From positions 12,407,501-12,471,500 of the forward strand of contig NC_091966.1 of the NCBI RefSeq assembly GCF_036711975.1: a stretch of DNA of 64,000 bases. The letters are read 5' to 3'. The position numbers and the translations under genes are program-made. The notes below the pieces were generated by a model, which saw nothing but the letters and a program-made list of their open reading frames with translations, did not search any database and was not told the origin of the DNA. The DNA comes from Onthophagus taurus. Taxonomy: Eukaryota; Arthropoda; Insecta; Coleoptera; Scarabaeidae. Below, piece after piece: positions 1-11,480 of the stretch (the first letter of the stretch is position 1; each line of letters starts with the position of its first letter).

Positions 1-425
1 GGACGGCCCTTTTTGAGAGCATATTTAGAATCCAGTCCGCTAGTGCAGGCTAGACTCCTTTTGTCTCTAAGGGCTTTATTAATTGTATGGAAAGCTGTCC
101 TGTCAAAGACTCTTTCGATATCTATAAATACTCCGAGAGTGGACTCTTTATAGCCCAAAGATCTGTCGATAACTCCTACGATATCTTGTAGGGCAGTTTC
201 TGTTGATCTTCCCAGAGTGTATGCATGCTGGCTTGGGTGCAGGGGAAACCTTTCCAGTGTCGTTTCTATTATATATCTTTCACATAGCCTTTCAAGCGCC
301 TTCCCGACGAATGAGTAAAGACTGATTGGTCTATAAGATTTTGGGTCAGTGTAATCTGTCCTTCCAGGTTTAGGAATGAAGACTACCTTTACTTCTCTCC
401 AGGATAAGGGAACATAGCGCAATGC
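1..425 (-). mobile_element. Non-LTR retrotransposon RT fragment (Jockey-like)
   Basis: The minus strand reads open from about 425 to the left edge. It translates to the start of a reverse transcriptase: FIPKPGR, then a SYRPISL block, then VFIDIERVFD, the catalytic block A. These are typical of Jockey/R1-superfamily LINEs. The usual second residues of block A are changed (IERVFD rather than xxxAFD), which suggests decay. The element is truncated by the window edge and its 5' boundary near 425 is abrupt. Confidence 0.8.
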
Positions 426-1439
426 TGAGTGCGTCAGAACACAACATATAAATGTAAACACTAAGCATTACGTCAGAGCGCATCACGACACAACACGTCA
501 GACAAATATAAATCCAGCTTAAAGAAACTGAAAATGAGGTAGATGCAACTCCCAGCGCATTAAGGCAGAAATTGCCTTCAACAAGTAGAAACGTTACCCT
601 ACAACTAGTGTCTCTAAAACAAACACCATAAAACTACCTGAGAGTATTGAAAAGCTCCAGGTACAAGAGAAAAATCTAAGTGGCGCACGCAAACAAAGGC
701 TAAACCTTGAGGAAGTACGATCTAAGGCCATACAGTCCATAAGTGAAGAGAAGAAATGGGGAAAGGGCATAACGCTAAGCTAGCGGCGACTGAAAGGCGT
801 AGTACTCCTAGCGGAAGGAATCTTCAGCGGTAACAAATGCCTATAGTTACCAGTTTCAAGCCTGACCTATCGTTAACGCCTATTTCCCCAACAGTGCAGA
901 CGAGAAGTCTTCCACATTCTCAAGACCGTTAAAGATCAAGACGAAGGTCTGAATACCAACGAATGGAGGGTGCTCAAAAGGACGACTAAAGGCAATAGTG
1001 CCTTTCTTACGTTGTCCGTTGACCAGCCTTAAAACTGCCAACTACAAACTTAGCTACAAATTCAGGAAAATTACACTGAGGTCAAAGAGCGGCAAGCCTA
1101 CGCTACAATAGAAGGAATCCGAGTTGAAGCCAGGTACTTCTGGAAATGCTTCTTCTTGCAATGCTAATGGATGTTTACACATTTTCCATTTCTTTTCTAT
1201 TCCTCGTGGTATGAATTATAGCCTCTATGTTGTGCAACCCAATTCATTGTCGAACTTTTTTTTTCTGCCATCCCTCTTCCCCTTCTAATTTGCCCTCAAT
1301 TATTAATTGGAGATATTGTGATAAACTAGGATATTGGCATTTTGGTTAAAGATGATTTAGTTAGTGAAACTGTTGTTGAATCGTTTAATGGTTTATATGT
1401 AACGTCGAACGTGATACTTATCCTTGTTCGTGTCTTATA
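426..1439. other. Decayed TE sequence, possible LINE ORF1 remnant near 640-780 (+)
   Basis: No host gene is seen. On the plus strand a short open stretch at about 640-781 reads SIEKLQVQEKNLSGARKQR and continues basic and charged until a stop. It resembles the nucleic-acid-binding ORF1 of Jockey-like LINEs (an LSGA...R motif). It lies opposite in strand to the RT fragment at 1-425, so the two need not belong together. The rest is unassigned. Confidence 0.3.
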
Positions 1440-2650
1440 TTAGCAGTCTTCTATTACAAGATTACAACATTTCTGTTTAATTTTTAATCTTTTAATTTTT
1501 GATTGTATTAAATTATTTCGAGCACATGCTTGTTTCAATCTAAATTTCAATTCCGACAGATAATTCTCGAAGTTGTAAATAAGATCTACCTTGTTAATTA
1601 TGGTCGATGGCAAATTTGCGATTTTTCCAAACACTAATTCATGTAAAGTGTAACATGACACTCAAGTGCTCCATGAATGGATGTTTTGATGCTTGAATAC
1701 GTAGATAAGTATTATACATTATCATAAAAATTTTTCAGTGAACCTAACGTTTCGTGATGATAATCTGTTGAACATAGTTTATTGATTTTTAATACATTTA
1801 CCAAGAATTCCCTTGATCCCCTGATGTAATTTTGGATGAACACTTGCGCTATTGAAATAAGGAAATTTCGCAACGGGCAAAATTCGACATACTTGCTTAG
1901 TTCGCATTGTAAAGTTAGAATGTAGCGATTGCTTGCGTAGCCTTCTTCTACACGTCCTGCTAAGTTTAGATAAATTTTTTGTTGTTATTGCTAAAGGCTG
2001 TATATTTGGTTTTGAGTACTTATACATTTGGCAATCTTCACATTTCTTTACAAACAAATCTTTTCTTAATCCTGACCAGATATAGTATTTCTTGATGTTG
2101 TTTAACATTCAGTTGATACTCGCTCGTCTATCGGTTGGGAGCATATGAAAATCATTCAAAATTAACTGTCTAGTCTCCAAATCATCAACACTTCAACATT
2201 TCTTGTTAACTGAAATTCTTGGACCTTCTTTTAGCATATTCCTGTTTTCTTTTAATTCATTTAACAGTTCATTTTTTATTATAAATAATTCCGGAATACT
2301 AAATTTTCTACATAATATATATAAAAAATGTCTGTCAATAACTGCGTTATTTTTTTCAGATTATTTTTTCTTAAATTCTTCAAACTCTGCTTCGGTCATT
2401 AAAGATAATTTGGTGACATGTTTCGGTTTATAATTAATTCCACCAACCCAGGGTGATCAAACCTTTCGTGGCGTAATGAATTCTGTGGTATCGTTTTGCC
2501 TGGTCTGCGTTCTTGTTACTGCACAAATCCTTTCATGCTATTTTTGATCCATTTCTTTCAATTCATTAGTTATAGGATATCTCGAAACGTGAAAGCGCAT
2601 CCGCCGTCACGTTATCTTTCCCTTTTATATATTTAACAAGGGTAAGGATC
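1440..2650 (-). mobile_element. Ty3/gypsy LTR retrotransposon pol remnant
   Basis: Read on the minus strand from high to low coordinates, three pieces occur in the right order for a gypsy pol. At about 2585-2635 is the RNase H tail (YIKGKDNVTADALSR). At about 1950-2170 is the integrase zinc-binding region (NDFHMLPT, YYIWSGLRKDLFVKKC, CxxC). At 1440-1661 is the end of the integrase core (HELVFGKIANLPS). Stops and frameshifts separate the pieces, and most of the DDE core is missing between 1662 and 1779. No LTRs were recognised. Confidence 0.8.
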
Positions 2651-3026
2651 TGCTACAGGTGATAACTCCTTCACTCTTAGTGTAAGCCAAAAGGATTAAC
2701 AGAAAATGAACAACTGGCTGCTATATCCACTGATCGTAGATTGATGATGGAATTGTCATCAATTTTGATCAAGTGACACTACATAGTATGTTTTCAATAT
2801 ATTAAGATACACAATATTTTATCTTCTTAATATTTCTTATGTACCATATAAGGATAATCGCTATCATAAATTTAATTTAAGTCTTTAAAGTATGACCCAT
2901 AACCTTTGATATCAATTCTTCGTTGTTTCTCTCTTATTAAACGTCTGCTGTAAAACTTTCGAGAATTATTAATTTGGTGTGCTGACGTATTTTAGTTTGT
3001 AGAAGCATTATTCATACTGTTAAAAA

Positions 3027-4038
3027 ATGTTAAGGTAAAGTTACTGGAAATACTTATATCATTTTTAATCTTATCATTATTTAGATTCATATTACTTTTG
3101 GTATTCCTGCTAACTGTACGATGCGAGAATGGTAAATAAATTAAACAGATAAATAATAATTTTATATTATTTAAATCTTTTCATACGTTTAAAATATTTT
3201 TTAATAGAATATGAGCGAGATATTTATTGGCGTCACTTCAATAAAGTTATTCCCGAAGATGCTGTCGATGTTGGATTTGGTGTATATGTTGGAATAAGTC
3301 TTTTGGATGGTTATATGATTCCTGGGACAATAAATCCGGAAAGTGGAAAATTTGAAGGTGTATTAAGCAGAAAGCATGAAAAAACTGATGAAGTGAAAGT
3401 AAGTGATAATTAAATTACAAATTCATTCCGAATTTATGATAAAATAATTACTTTAGATTTTATGTTCGAAAAATCCCTTAAGATTTAAATGGTTATACAT
3501 AAACGGCACGGATCTTCCACCAAATCTTCCAATTTTATCAAAACGATTTGTAAAACTTGATAGCAATAGTCGAACATATTATGTTGGAAGAGCTTTCCAT
3601 GAAAATCAATGGAGAATTGGGACGGTTTACTCACCAGCAATGAAAATTTTTTATACCTGGAATAACGACCGTACCGTACGTCAACTTAACCACTACGAAA
3701 TTTTAACATATATGTGAGTTTAAAGTAAAGATGTTAATTAATTTTAAAGATTCTTATTACATTTTTTTTTTGTTTTGTTTCGCAGTACTCCGGATAACAT
3801 GGTATATAATAATCCCCAGCAAGATGTATCATCGGATTTAAAAACCATTAAAGAACTTTTAAATAAGAACAATTATTTCATATTATCGGTTGCGGCAGAA
3901 ATTGATCTTTTACCAGAACCTTCAAAAGATTTAGTTAAATCGGCGATTTGGAGAATTATTTATACAGTGAAGCGCGCAAAAGTAACTAATTCTGAAATTT
4001 CGTTATCCAATTTGACCAAACAGTTACGAATTGAATAA
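3027..4038 (+). CDS. DM9-repeat protein with C-terminal BESS-like motif (gene A)
   Basis: Coding exons 3027-3034, 3085-3131, 3208-3398, 3457-3713 and 3786-4038 join with consistent phases to give 251 aa. All introns have GT-AG ends and are 50-76 bp. Residues 1-16 are a hydrophobic signal-like leader (MLRFILLLVFLLTVRC). Two DM9 repeats follow (about 20-80 and 90-165), with marks such as YVGRAFHENQWRIG and a closing HYEILTY. The last exon (about residues 168-251) carries a BESS-like motif (YFILSVAAEIDLLP, then AIWRIIYTVK). DM9 proteins are small lectin-like proteins, some mannose-binding and linked to immunity. BESS motifs normally mediate protein-protein contacts in nuclear DNA-binding proteins, so the pairing is odd. 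AATAAA motifs overlap and follow the stop. An opposing paralogue lies at 8249-9284. The function is unknown beyond the domain reading. Confidence 0.85.
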
Positions 4039-4718
4039 ACTTAAAATAAATCTTATACAATTAATAACATATTAATAAATCTATAAACGTTTTATTGAAG
4101 TTGAAGTAGTCTTTTAAAATCAACCCCAATCAAAACGTCAGATAGTTTGAACTTCAACCATAGAGATTAGAAAATAGCCTAATAATTGTGCAAACATTTA
4201 GGGGAATTATATAGTAACTCATGCCCATGTATCTCTTTGGTATACCAAACTTATAGTAATGAAAATAACATGGGCATGAAGTATACCTGTCTACTTTTTG
4301 CTTGGGGATGAAAGTGTTAAATCAATACAATGAGCAGTATTCAAGACAACTTGAATTATTAGCGATAGATGCAAGTGATCCAAGAACATGTTAAGGTTAT
4401 GTGAGGTTATTTGCAGTTCTTCCAAAAAATCTGTTCAAAAGCAAAATTTTTGAATTGTTGTGTAATATGAATGATGTTCAACACCCAGATTACAAAACAA
4501 AAAAGAGATACCAAGAAAGTTATGGAAACATGTTGACACATATATTGGATAAGTTAGTAAAAAAACACTTAGATACACAAGTAGCTACATACATATATTT
4601 ATTTGTCGTTCAAAAATCTACAAAATGGTTTGCAAAAGATTCTCGTATCTATTTCGCTCACATTGAGCCATTCTCTTTCATGCTGGTTTTCTGGAAAATA
4701 ATGTATCACCTCTTAACA
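4039..4718. other. Intergenic, no recognised gene
   Basis: AT-rich 3' flank of the DM9 gene. A short inverted pair of CATGCCCATG-like words lies near 4222-4280. An open stretch at 4401-4727 (plus) has no recognisable motif and sits among transposase debris, so it is not called a gene. Confidence 0.5.
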
Positions 4719-5290
4719 CTACTTTAAGTCACTATTGGTTCTCACATTACGATGTCCCACAAGATTATATGAAATATACAGTATATGTGCCGCTTTTTCT
4801 GAGATAACTTCGATATCCTCAATTAACATACGCCATTTAGCACGTAGTATCCCAAAAGCACGTTTAATGCATTTTTTAGCTATTAAGCGAATATTGAAGG
4901 TTTGTTTGACAGGGTTACGATTTCTGGACAGATATTGTCTCATCAAAAAAATCTTCAACGGATATGCCATGAGATATTTCTCTGTAATTTTAATTGTTAA
5001 TAGTCTTTAATTGGTGACGTGTTCAAAGTTCTCTGTCTGGCGGTATATTGAATTACTTATTTTCAAGTAGCTTAAAGAGTTGTGAAGGTAAAAATATTCT
5101 GCCATTACTTTACTTTCATCTGGTACCAATCTCGATTGTGATAAATACTTTATCAGGATCAGCTACTGCTTGTAAGAATCAACTGCATGTAGTCTGTGGT
5201 TTACTTCTGCAACAGTTTGTAATTGCTTTTGACTAATACCTAGGATAGATCCGTCAAATTGATCCCATATTATTTTACATGTTAGATGAA
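4719..5290 (-). mobile_element. PIF/Harbinger-type transposase fragment (HARBI1-like C-terminus)
   Basis: The minus-strand ORF at 4719-4970 begins MAYPLKIFLMRQY and continues FNIRLIAKKCIKRAFGIL, then KWRMLIEDIEV. This is the pattern of the last third of the DDE_Tnp_4 domain in Harbinger transposases (GDSAYPLK...FN...RR.IERAFG..K.RW). Upstream on the same strand, to about 5290, the frame is broken by stops. The first two acidic catalytic residues are not found. It is a dead fragment between two host genes. Confidence 0.65.
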
Positions 5291-5529
5291 CAATTTTGCA
5301 CACTCCCATTTTCAAGAGTTGATGTTAAATTTTGGAATGAGAGTCCTGCAGAAAAGAAATAATATCATAATAATTAATAAAATAGAAATTCTTTCCAAAA
5401 GAAGGCGAAATTAATGCTTAATGTGAAGGTGAAATAAAAAATTTTAAAGAGGTAAGTTTCGGGTTGGACAGTATGAAATTCCGAAAAAACGTTCCGCTTT
5501 TTGATATAATACACAAAAGGTGAAAGCCA

Positions 5530-5870
5530 TGCACAGGAAAAAAATTATTTTACAGAAATGGAAAGATAAGAAGGACATACTAATGATTTTTAGGTTACAT
5601 CATGCTACTATGTAAAACATAACAACACGACAAGGTGAAGTACAAAAATCTTCATATGTAATAGACTACAATAGCAACATGGGTGATGTGGATTTAGCAG
5701 AATTTTTTTCTATACTACAGCAAGATATAAAAAGATATATAAAAGTATTATACATATAAAGATTTTTCATCATTTTTTGAGGATAACTACACTAAATGGT
5801 TACCATTTATACAAGAAGTTGGGGGTAAAAAAAGGCTTCAGAACTGGCAATTTCTCAAAGTAGCTTGAAA
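5530..5870 (+). mobile_element. piggyBac-like transposase remnant
   Basis: The plus strand gives KWKDKKDILMI, a gap, then GEVQKSSYVIDYNSNMGDVDLAE. This matches the post-catalytic part of piggyBac transposases (KW.DK+.V.ML, then V.DYN..MGGVD..D). Frameshifts and stops follow almost at once. It is not obviously the same family as the copies in the E(z) intron. Confidence 0.65.
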
Positions 5871-6259
5871 ACAGCGACAGTTAAGGTGAAGAACAAATTG
5901 CAGAAAACGTTAATGATGAAGATTCAGGCACGATGATATGAGATGTGTTAGATCACGCTCTTAAAATCAAACTCACCGTTACATCACCCATCTCATCAGA
6001 ATGACGAAATTGACAAGTGTATCTGAGAATAGTAACGTACTATATCAACAATATTGCACTGTTACAAGAATCTTAGATTATTAAATACGTTTGTAGATTC
6101 AATAATATAAACGGTTCAGTTTCATGCACGGACTTAAAAAGATTCTTAGGGATTTGGTGAATATGTTGCATGTTGGAAAGTTAAAACCATCCAGTTAAGA
6201 TTAAGTTTTAGTTACCTACCTCGCAAATGAAGGCACTCTCCAGTTACTTGATCTACTTT

Positions 6260-8052
6260 CCCAGTAAACAAGAAACAACTGTGAAACATTTCAATTTTAA
6301 CGTACAATGAATTAAATGAAAGATCGTAGAACTACGTCTCATATACGTGGTACGATTTTTACGAAACGTATCTAAAGATATGTATCAAATACATTTCAGT
6401 AGGAATATTTATGAAATATCATTAAAATATGTAGCAGAAACATTTCATTTGAAACATTTCTCTACAAATGTGTCTGAAACATGTCTGGAATATCTTCGAG
6501 GAGGGTTCCCTCCAATCGGAACATATTTTTATCTTACCTTTATCTTACCTACATAAAGAAATAAGGCGCGACGTCCTGTCTGGGACACACCATCTGTTCC
6601 GATTCGCCGGAACCCCCGGCATCCCGCAGAGCTTATTTCTGTTTCCCTTTAATTTGTAATTTCATTAAATCGCTCTTCAAAAATTAGGGAGCTCTAATTT
6701 TGAAAAAGTAATAACGGAATCCGACAACCTACATTATTTGATATATTTTGGTCAAATCCGCGAGGAAATCCACCCAGCCGTTTTCGACATAACGGCGTCT
6801 TACTAAACCGCGATTTTCCGTGAAACTATATGGAATATCGAAAAAATAAAATATGCCACTTATTAAGAACACATCAGGCTACCACCTGTTCAAAATTAAA
6901 ATTTTTTCGTACGATAGTTTTCGAGAAAAAAAATCGCAAAGAAGACAAAGTTGCCGGTACTGTCAAAAATCGGGTACTTTTTTCATTTAACTCGTGATAA
7001 AAAGAAAATCGTAGATCCGAAAATTTTCAAATTAGCATATGTTACGTAGAAATGTTCAGTGATTACAACACACTTTGTCGCAATTTTTTTATCGAACGGT
7101 TGCGAAGATATAGATGTCTAAAGTGAGGGGCCTTGACATTTTGCACGGATAGTAGTGGAATAAAGTAACTTTATTCAAAGTAACTTTATTCCACTACTAT
7201 CTACTATCTAGTTGGTGAAAAATGGAAGAACATGATATGACAAATCAAACAATGAAATGTCTATTAATATGTTAATATAAATAATAAATAGGATGTGATT
7301 GATTTAAGATTGTATTTTTCATTATTCCACTAGTGGAATAAAGTAACTTTATTCAAAGTAAAGTAAGTAACTTTATTCAAAGTAAAGTAAGTAACTTTAT
7401 TCAAAGTAACTTTATTCCACTAGTGGAATAATGAAAAATACAATCTTAAATCAATCACATCCTATTTATTATTTATAATAACATATTAATAGACATTTCA
7501 TTGTTTGATTTGTCATATCATGTTCTTCCATTTTTCACCAACTTTACCTTGACAACTTTCACACTTTTACAAATATGTTACAAATGGAGTCGGTAAACAA
7601 TCGAAAATAAATAGCACCAATTTAATACCTCCCAATGTGTTTTTAGTTAATTGCAATGTCAGAGTGAAATGTTAAATCATTTTTTGATAACATCAGATGA
7701 AATTTTGGATAAAACGTTGTATTACATGCGTGTTTTATTCACTTAAAAAAATTAAAACATAAACATTCTTGCGTGAATAAAATGCTGTCTAATACACTTA
7801 CACAATAAATAACTATTACATTTCAGAAATAATTCAAAACCGTTAATGAAACATTTTAGTAATGTACCGTAATTGTCAGCTGTATGTTGCAGAAATGTTT
7901 CATTAGAAACGTTTCAATGAAACATAAAAAGGGCCAGACATTAGCAGTTTCAGACACGTTTCAACTATATTTCAGAAATATGTCGAAGAAACATTTCATG
8001 TTTCAATAATATGTATCAGAAATGTTTCTGAAACGCAAATTTGTTTACTGGG
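6260..8052. mobile_element. Non-autonomous DNA element with CCCAGTAAACA inverted ends
   Basis: The sequence CCCAGTAAACA at 6260-6270 is repeated in inverse at 8042-8052. Inside both ends are looser inverted blocks rich in GAAACATTTC-type words (6280-6480 and 7860-8040). No transposase ORF is seen. A second palindrome (7210-7543) lies inside, so this may be a composite of two elements. The superfamily is not assigned and no clear target duplication was found. Confidence 0.55.
7210..7543. repeat. 334-bp near-perfect palindrome
   Basis: Arms of about 120 bp (7210-7330 and 7424-7543) are almost perfect inverse copies. The outer ends read AGTTGGTGAAAAATGG and its complement. The centre is made of repeats of AAAGTAACTTTATTC flanked by ATTCCACTAGTGGAAT. 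A shorter hairpin of the same core (AGTAGTGGAATAAAGT and its inverse) sits just outside at 7147-7195. This fits a foldback/MITE element. Confidence 0.75.
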
Positions 8053-8248
8053 TTGATGGCCAACATTATCAACAAATTTGTATTTCTTAATCAACATTAA
8101 GATCATTCTTAATCCTCGTCTTTAACGTTTACTGTTTTATGACCAATATTATTTAAGAATTGTTATTTATAAACTTTAATAGCATAACCCGTAGCCAATC
8201 ATTAGTGTTTTATTTACAGAGTATTTTATTTTTATTAATTACAAACAT

Positions 8249-9284
8249 CTAATCAACTAAATCAGACAATGATAAAGTGATATTATTTACATTGGAACGC
8301 TTAACTTTATAAATAACTCGCCAAATTGCAGTTTTAATTAAATCTCTGAATCTTTCAGGTAGTCCATCAAGTTCTTCTGCCAGCGATGAAAAATAGTAAC
8401 CATTCTTATTTGAAAGTTCCTCTTTTATAGCTCTTAAATCCGATGATACATCCGATTGAATCGTATTTACTATCTTGTTGCTGTTAAGAAGAATAAAAAT
8501 AATTAATATACAAGTGATATAATAAAAATTGTAGTAATTTAATATATTATTTAAAAAGTTTTTCACTTACACATCGGTTAAAATTTCGAAATTAAAAAGT
8601 CTATGAAGCGTTCCATCGTTATTCCAAATTAATAAACTTTTAACGTTAAAAATATCAACCTTTCCGATTCTCCACTCGTTTTGGTGAAATCCTCTCCCAA
8701 TGTACCAGTTTAAACTATTGTTTTGGTAGCCGGCTGCTACTAATCTTTCTAGTAAATTTTCTGGAAGTGCATTCCCATGAAAATTTACGTATTCCCATTG
8801 AAATCTTGAAGGCTCTTGTGAACACATTATCTAAATTATAAAATCAAAAATTAATTTTTAATAATTACACGAGAGTTAAATATATTTCATTACTTTTACG
8901 CCATCGATTGTTTCTTTCTTGCCAAAGTGTTCAGTAATAAACTTGCCTGTTTTAGGATATATTGCGCCGGGTATTAAGTTACCATCAATTACCCTTGTAC
9001 CAATATACAAACCATATCCAACATGAACAGCATCTTCGGGAATACTTTTATTGTATTCACGCCAATAGATATCATCTTCGTATACTATTTAAGAAAAAGA
9101 ACTATAAATAGTTAAGTAATGAAGGTTAATGAAGGAATACTTTTACATTATTTACTTACTGTTATGGCCTTTTACAATTAAGAGAAATCCCACTAAAATG
9201 AATCTAAATTAAACGAAAATAAAACAAATAAGAATCTTAAAGAAACGTGCAATTTCATATTTTTACGTGTCTTTACCTCCGCAT
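8249..9284 (-). CDS. DM9-repeat protein with C-terminal BESS-like motif (gene B)
   Basis: Coding exons on the minus strand are 9277-9284, 9160-9203, 8894-9084, 8571-8830 and 8249-8480, giving 244 aa. The exon pattern matches gene A: the first coding exon is 8 nt and the third is 191 nt in both. Residues 1-17 form a signal-like leader (MRRFILVGFLLIVKGHN). Two DM9 repeats follow (IYWREYNKSIPEDAV...; WYIGRGFHQNEWRIGKV...NFEILTDV). The last exon carries the BESS-like motif (YYFSSLAEELDGLPERFRD, then KTAIWRVIYKVK). Genes A and B are convergent and clearly paralogous, so they arose by duplication with inversion. Transposon debris separates them. The DM9 part suggests a secreted lectin-like role; what the BESS-like tail does there is unknown. 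Confidence 0.85.
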
Positions 9285-9520
9285 ATTTAAAAAATCTACA
9301 AATTTCGTTTTTAAATCGTTAAACACACAGAAGACTAGAATATGTAAAAATGTATTGCTACGTTCGATATAAAAGCATAAACAGAGATAAAAGATAATAA
9401 AAGGTTATGGGTTACAAGTAATAAAACATCAAGTATTTATATTTATTAATTAAAATCATTTAAACGTTATTATTATTTTCGTAAGTGTACTATAACTATA
9501 ATAAAAGTGTGTTCTATATA

Positions 9521-11054
9521 CAGGGTGATTCACATAAGAACCGACACAGAGCAGGGACATGTATAGGACAATAAATTAAGATGATTTAAAGTAACTTACC
9601 TCTATACTAACTTGTACACCTGAGGAGTTATAGGCCTTCAAAGTTGGCTCTTAAATTTTTAAAAAGTTCAATATCTTCGTAATAAATTAAGCTAGAAAAA
9701 TTTGGTATACGTTATGAGTGTACCTAGAGTATTAATTGGTAGCAAATTGAACTCAATTGAGGCATTTCAAAGGGTTGATTAAGGGTGATGGTACCATAAA
9801 TTTTGACATATTTTTTTAATTAATAGGATAAAAAAGAATAAGTCCACGATGATTATTTATTATTTTTTTCTAATTTCGGTACAACAATGTTTCGCTTTTT
9901 CTAAAAGCGTCTTCAGGTACGACGTCAAAAACTAAGAATGATGAACACGTGAAAAAATGATCATGTGGAAAAATTTCAAAACTACGACAGATCGATGATT
10001 AAAAATATAATTTTGGATTAAAGAGAAAAGTTAAATTTTTGAAAACGGCGTGGGTTTACCATGTCAGGTTAAAAACTCCAACGTCGGGTGATAGGTTAAT
10101 AAAATTTTGAAATGCTGAAGGCAGGCGTAAAAGAAAATGTGAAAGCTGAAGGCGTGTTATAAAAGGGAATTTATCGTTAAAAATCGAAAAACTTGAGTCG
10201 TGTGCACATATCGACTGTCAGTCGTAATCATCGTGGACTTATTCTTTTTTATCCTATTAATACTCACCATGATGAACCTGGAGGCTACAATTGCCAATAT
10301 TTTTTTAACCTTTTGGCGGATTTAATAATTTAGTACTTCATTTTATGTGGAATGTAATTCTAAAACTTTTCTTACTCTTATTGTTTTTTTAAAAATCTTT
10401 GTCATTTTCATAAAAAACTTGAATAACTAAAGACACTTATTTCGTAATTTTACTTAAAATAAGCGAAAATACAGTAGTCGGCTGTGATATTGTATGTCAA
10501 ACTTGAAAAATAAGTTATAAAACCTTGTTATCAAATAACTTTATAACCTATTTGTCAAGTTTGACGTACAATTTCAGAGCCGACTACTGTATTTTCGCTT
10601 ATTTTAAGTAAAATTACGAAATAAGTGTCTTTAGTTATTTAAGTTTTTTATGAAAACGACAAAGTTTTTTAAAAAACAATAAGAGTAAGAAAAATTCTAG
10701 AATTAAATTCCACATGAAATGAGGTAATAATGCATTAAATTCACCAAAGGTTAAAAAAATCTGTCAAAATTTAGGGGACCATCACCCTTAATCAACTCTT
10801 TGGAATGCCTCAATAGGTCTCAACTTGCTACCAATTAATACCATCGGTACACTCATAACGTATACCAAGTTTGGTTTTTCTAGCTTAATGTATTACGAAG
10901 ATATTCAATATTTTAAAAATTTAAGACGCAACTTTGAAGGCCTATAACTCCTCAGGGGTACAACTTAATATAGAGATAAGTTGCGTTAAATCATCTTAAT
11001 TTATTGTCCTCTACATGTCCCTGCTTTGTATCGGTTCTTATGTGAATCACCCTG
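9521..11054. mobile_element. Palindromic (foldback) element, CAGGGTGATTC ends, copy 1
   Basis: The left end reads CAGGGTGATTCACATAAGAA, and its inverse lies at 11035-11054, with TATA flanking on both sides. The two halves mirror each other over nearly the whole length (for example 10441-10525 against 10545-10630 around a centre near 10535), so a transcript would form a hairpin. The left arm is broken by another element at 9819-10261. No coding capacity is seen. Confidence 0.8.
9819..10261. mobile_element. MITE nested in the palindromic element
   Basis: Inverted ends of about 37 bp (9819-9855 and 10225-10261) start ATTAATAGGATAAAAAAG and include GTCCACGATGATTA. The 443-bp unit sits in the left arm of the 9521-11054 palindrome and has no counterpart in the right arm, so it inserted later. 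ATATTTTTTTA-like sequence lies at about 9808 and again near 10300. The true insertion may therefore be about 40 bp longer than the inverted ends suggest. Confidence 0.7.
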
Positions 11055-11219
11055 TATAGAGATTTCTACAAAATGTTAAAAAGTGACGATTGCTTATAAT
11101 TCAATTTATTCAGGAGGTAACTGTATTGTGTCAATAACGAATCATTATAGTAATGGTTTTAGACGGCTTCTAGTTATACACCAACGGCTATTAATGAATG
11201 TGTGAAAAATCCATATTTA

Positions 11220-11480
11220 CAATGTCTTCGAAAAGGAGCTGCCAGCACTGAGCAAAAGTTGATTGTCTTTGATGTAGTATGCATAGCTTGGTTGAGTTAG
11301 ACATCAACACGATTGTGCTCCACACAATTGATCCACACCGGCACAATACTCCGCGACGGGTTAGACCAGGTCCAATACTGTCACTTTTGCAGGATGTTAT
11401 TTTGAATTCTGAGATTTATTGTTGTCTTCGTTTAGCGTTTTTCGAGAGTGACACCTAGGGTGTTGAATGTTTATTGTGAC
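11220..11480 (-). mobile_element. Decayed LINE RT C-terminal fragment
   Basis: The minus strand, in broken frames, gives GVTLEKR, NNILQK, then VPVWINCVEHNRVDV and LNQAMHTT. This follows the thumb-region pattern of Jockey/R1-like LINEs (LGVTLDR...RNNIL+KL...PVW...H...VD..LN.AMR). It is probably the same family as the fragment at 41600-42160. Confidence 0.45.

Noticed and set aside
4401-4727. 108-codon plus-strand ORF
   Set aside because: No recognisable domain, no matching splice partner, and it lies among Harbinger and piggyBac debris.
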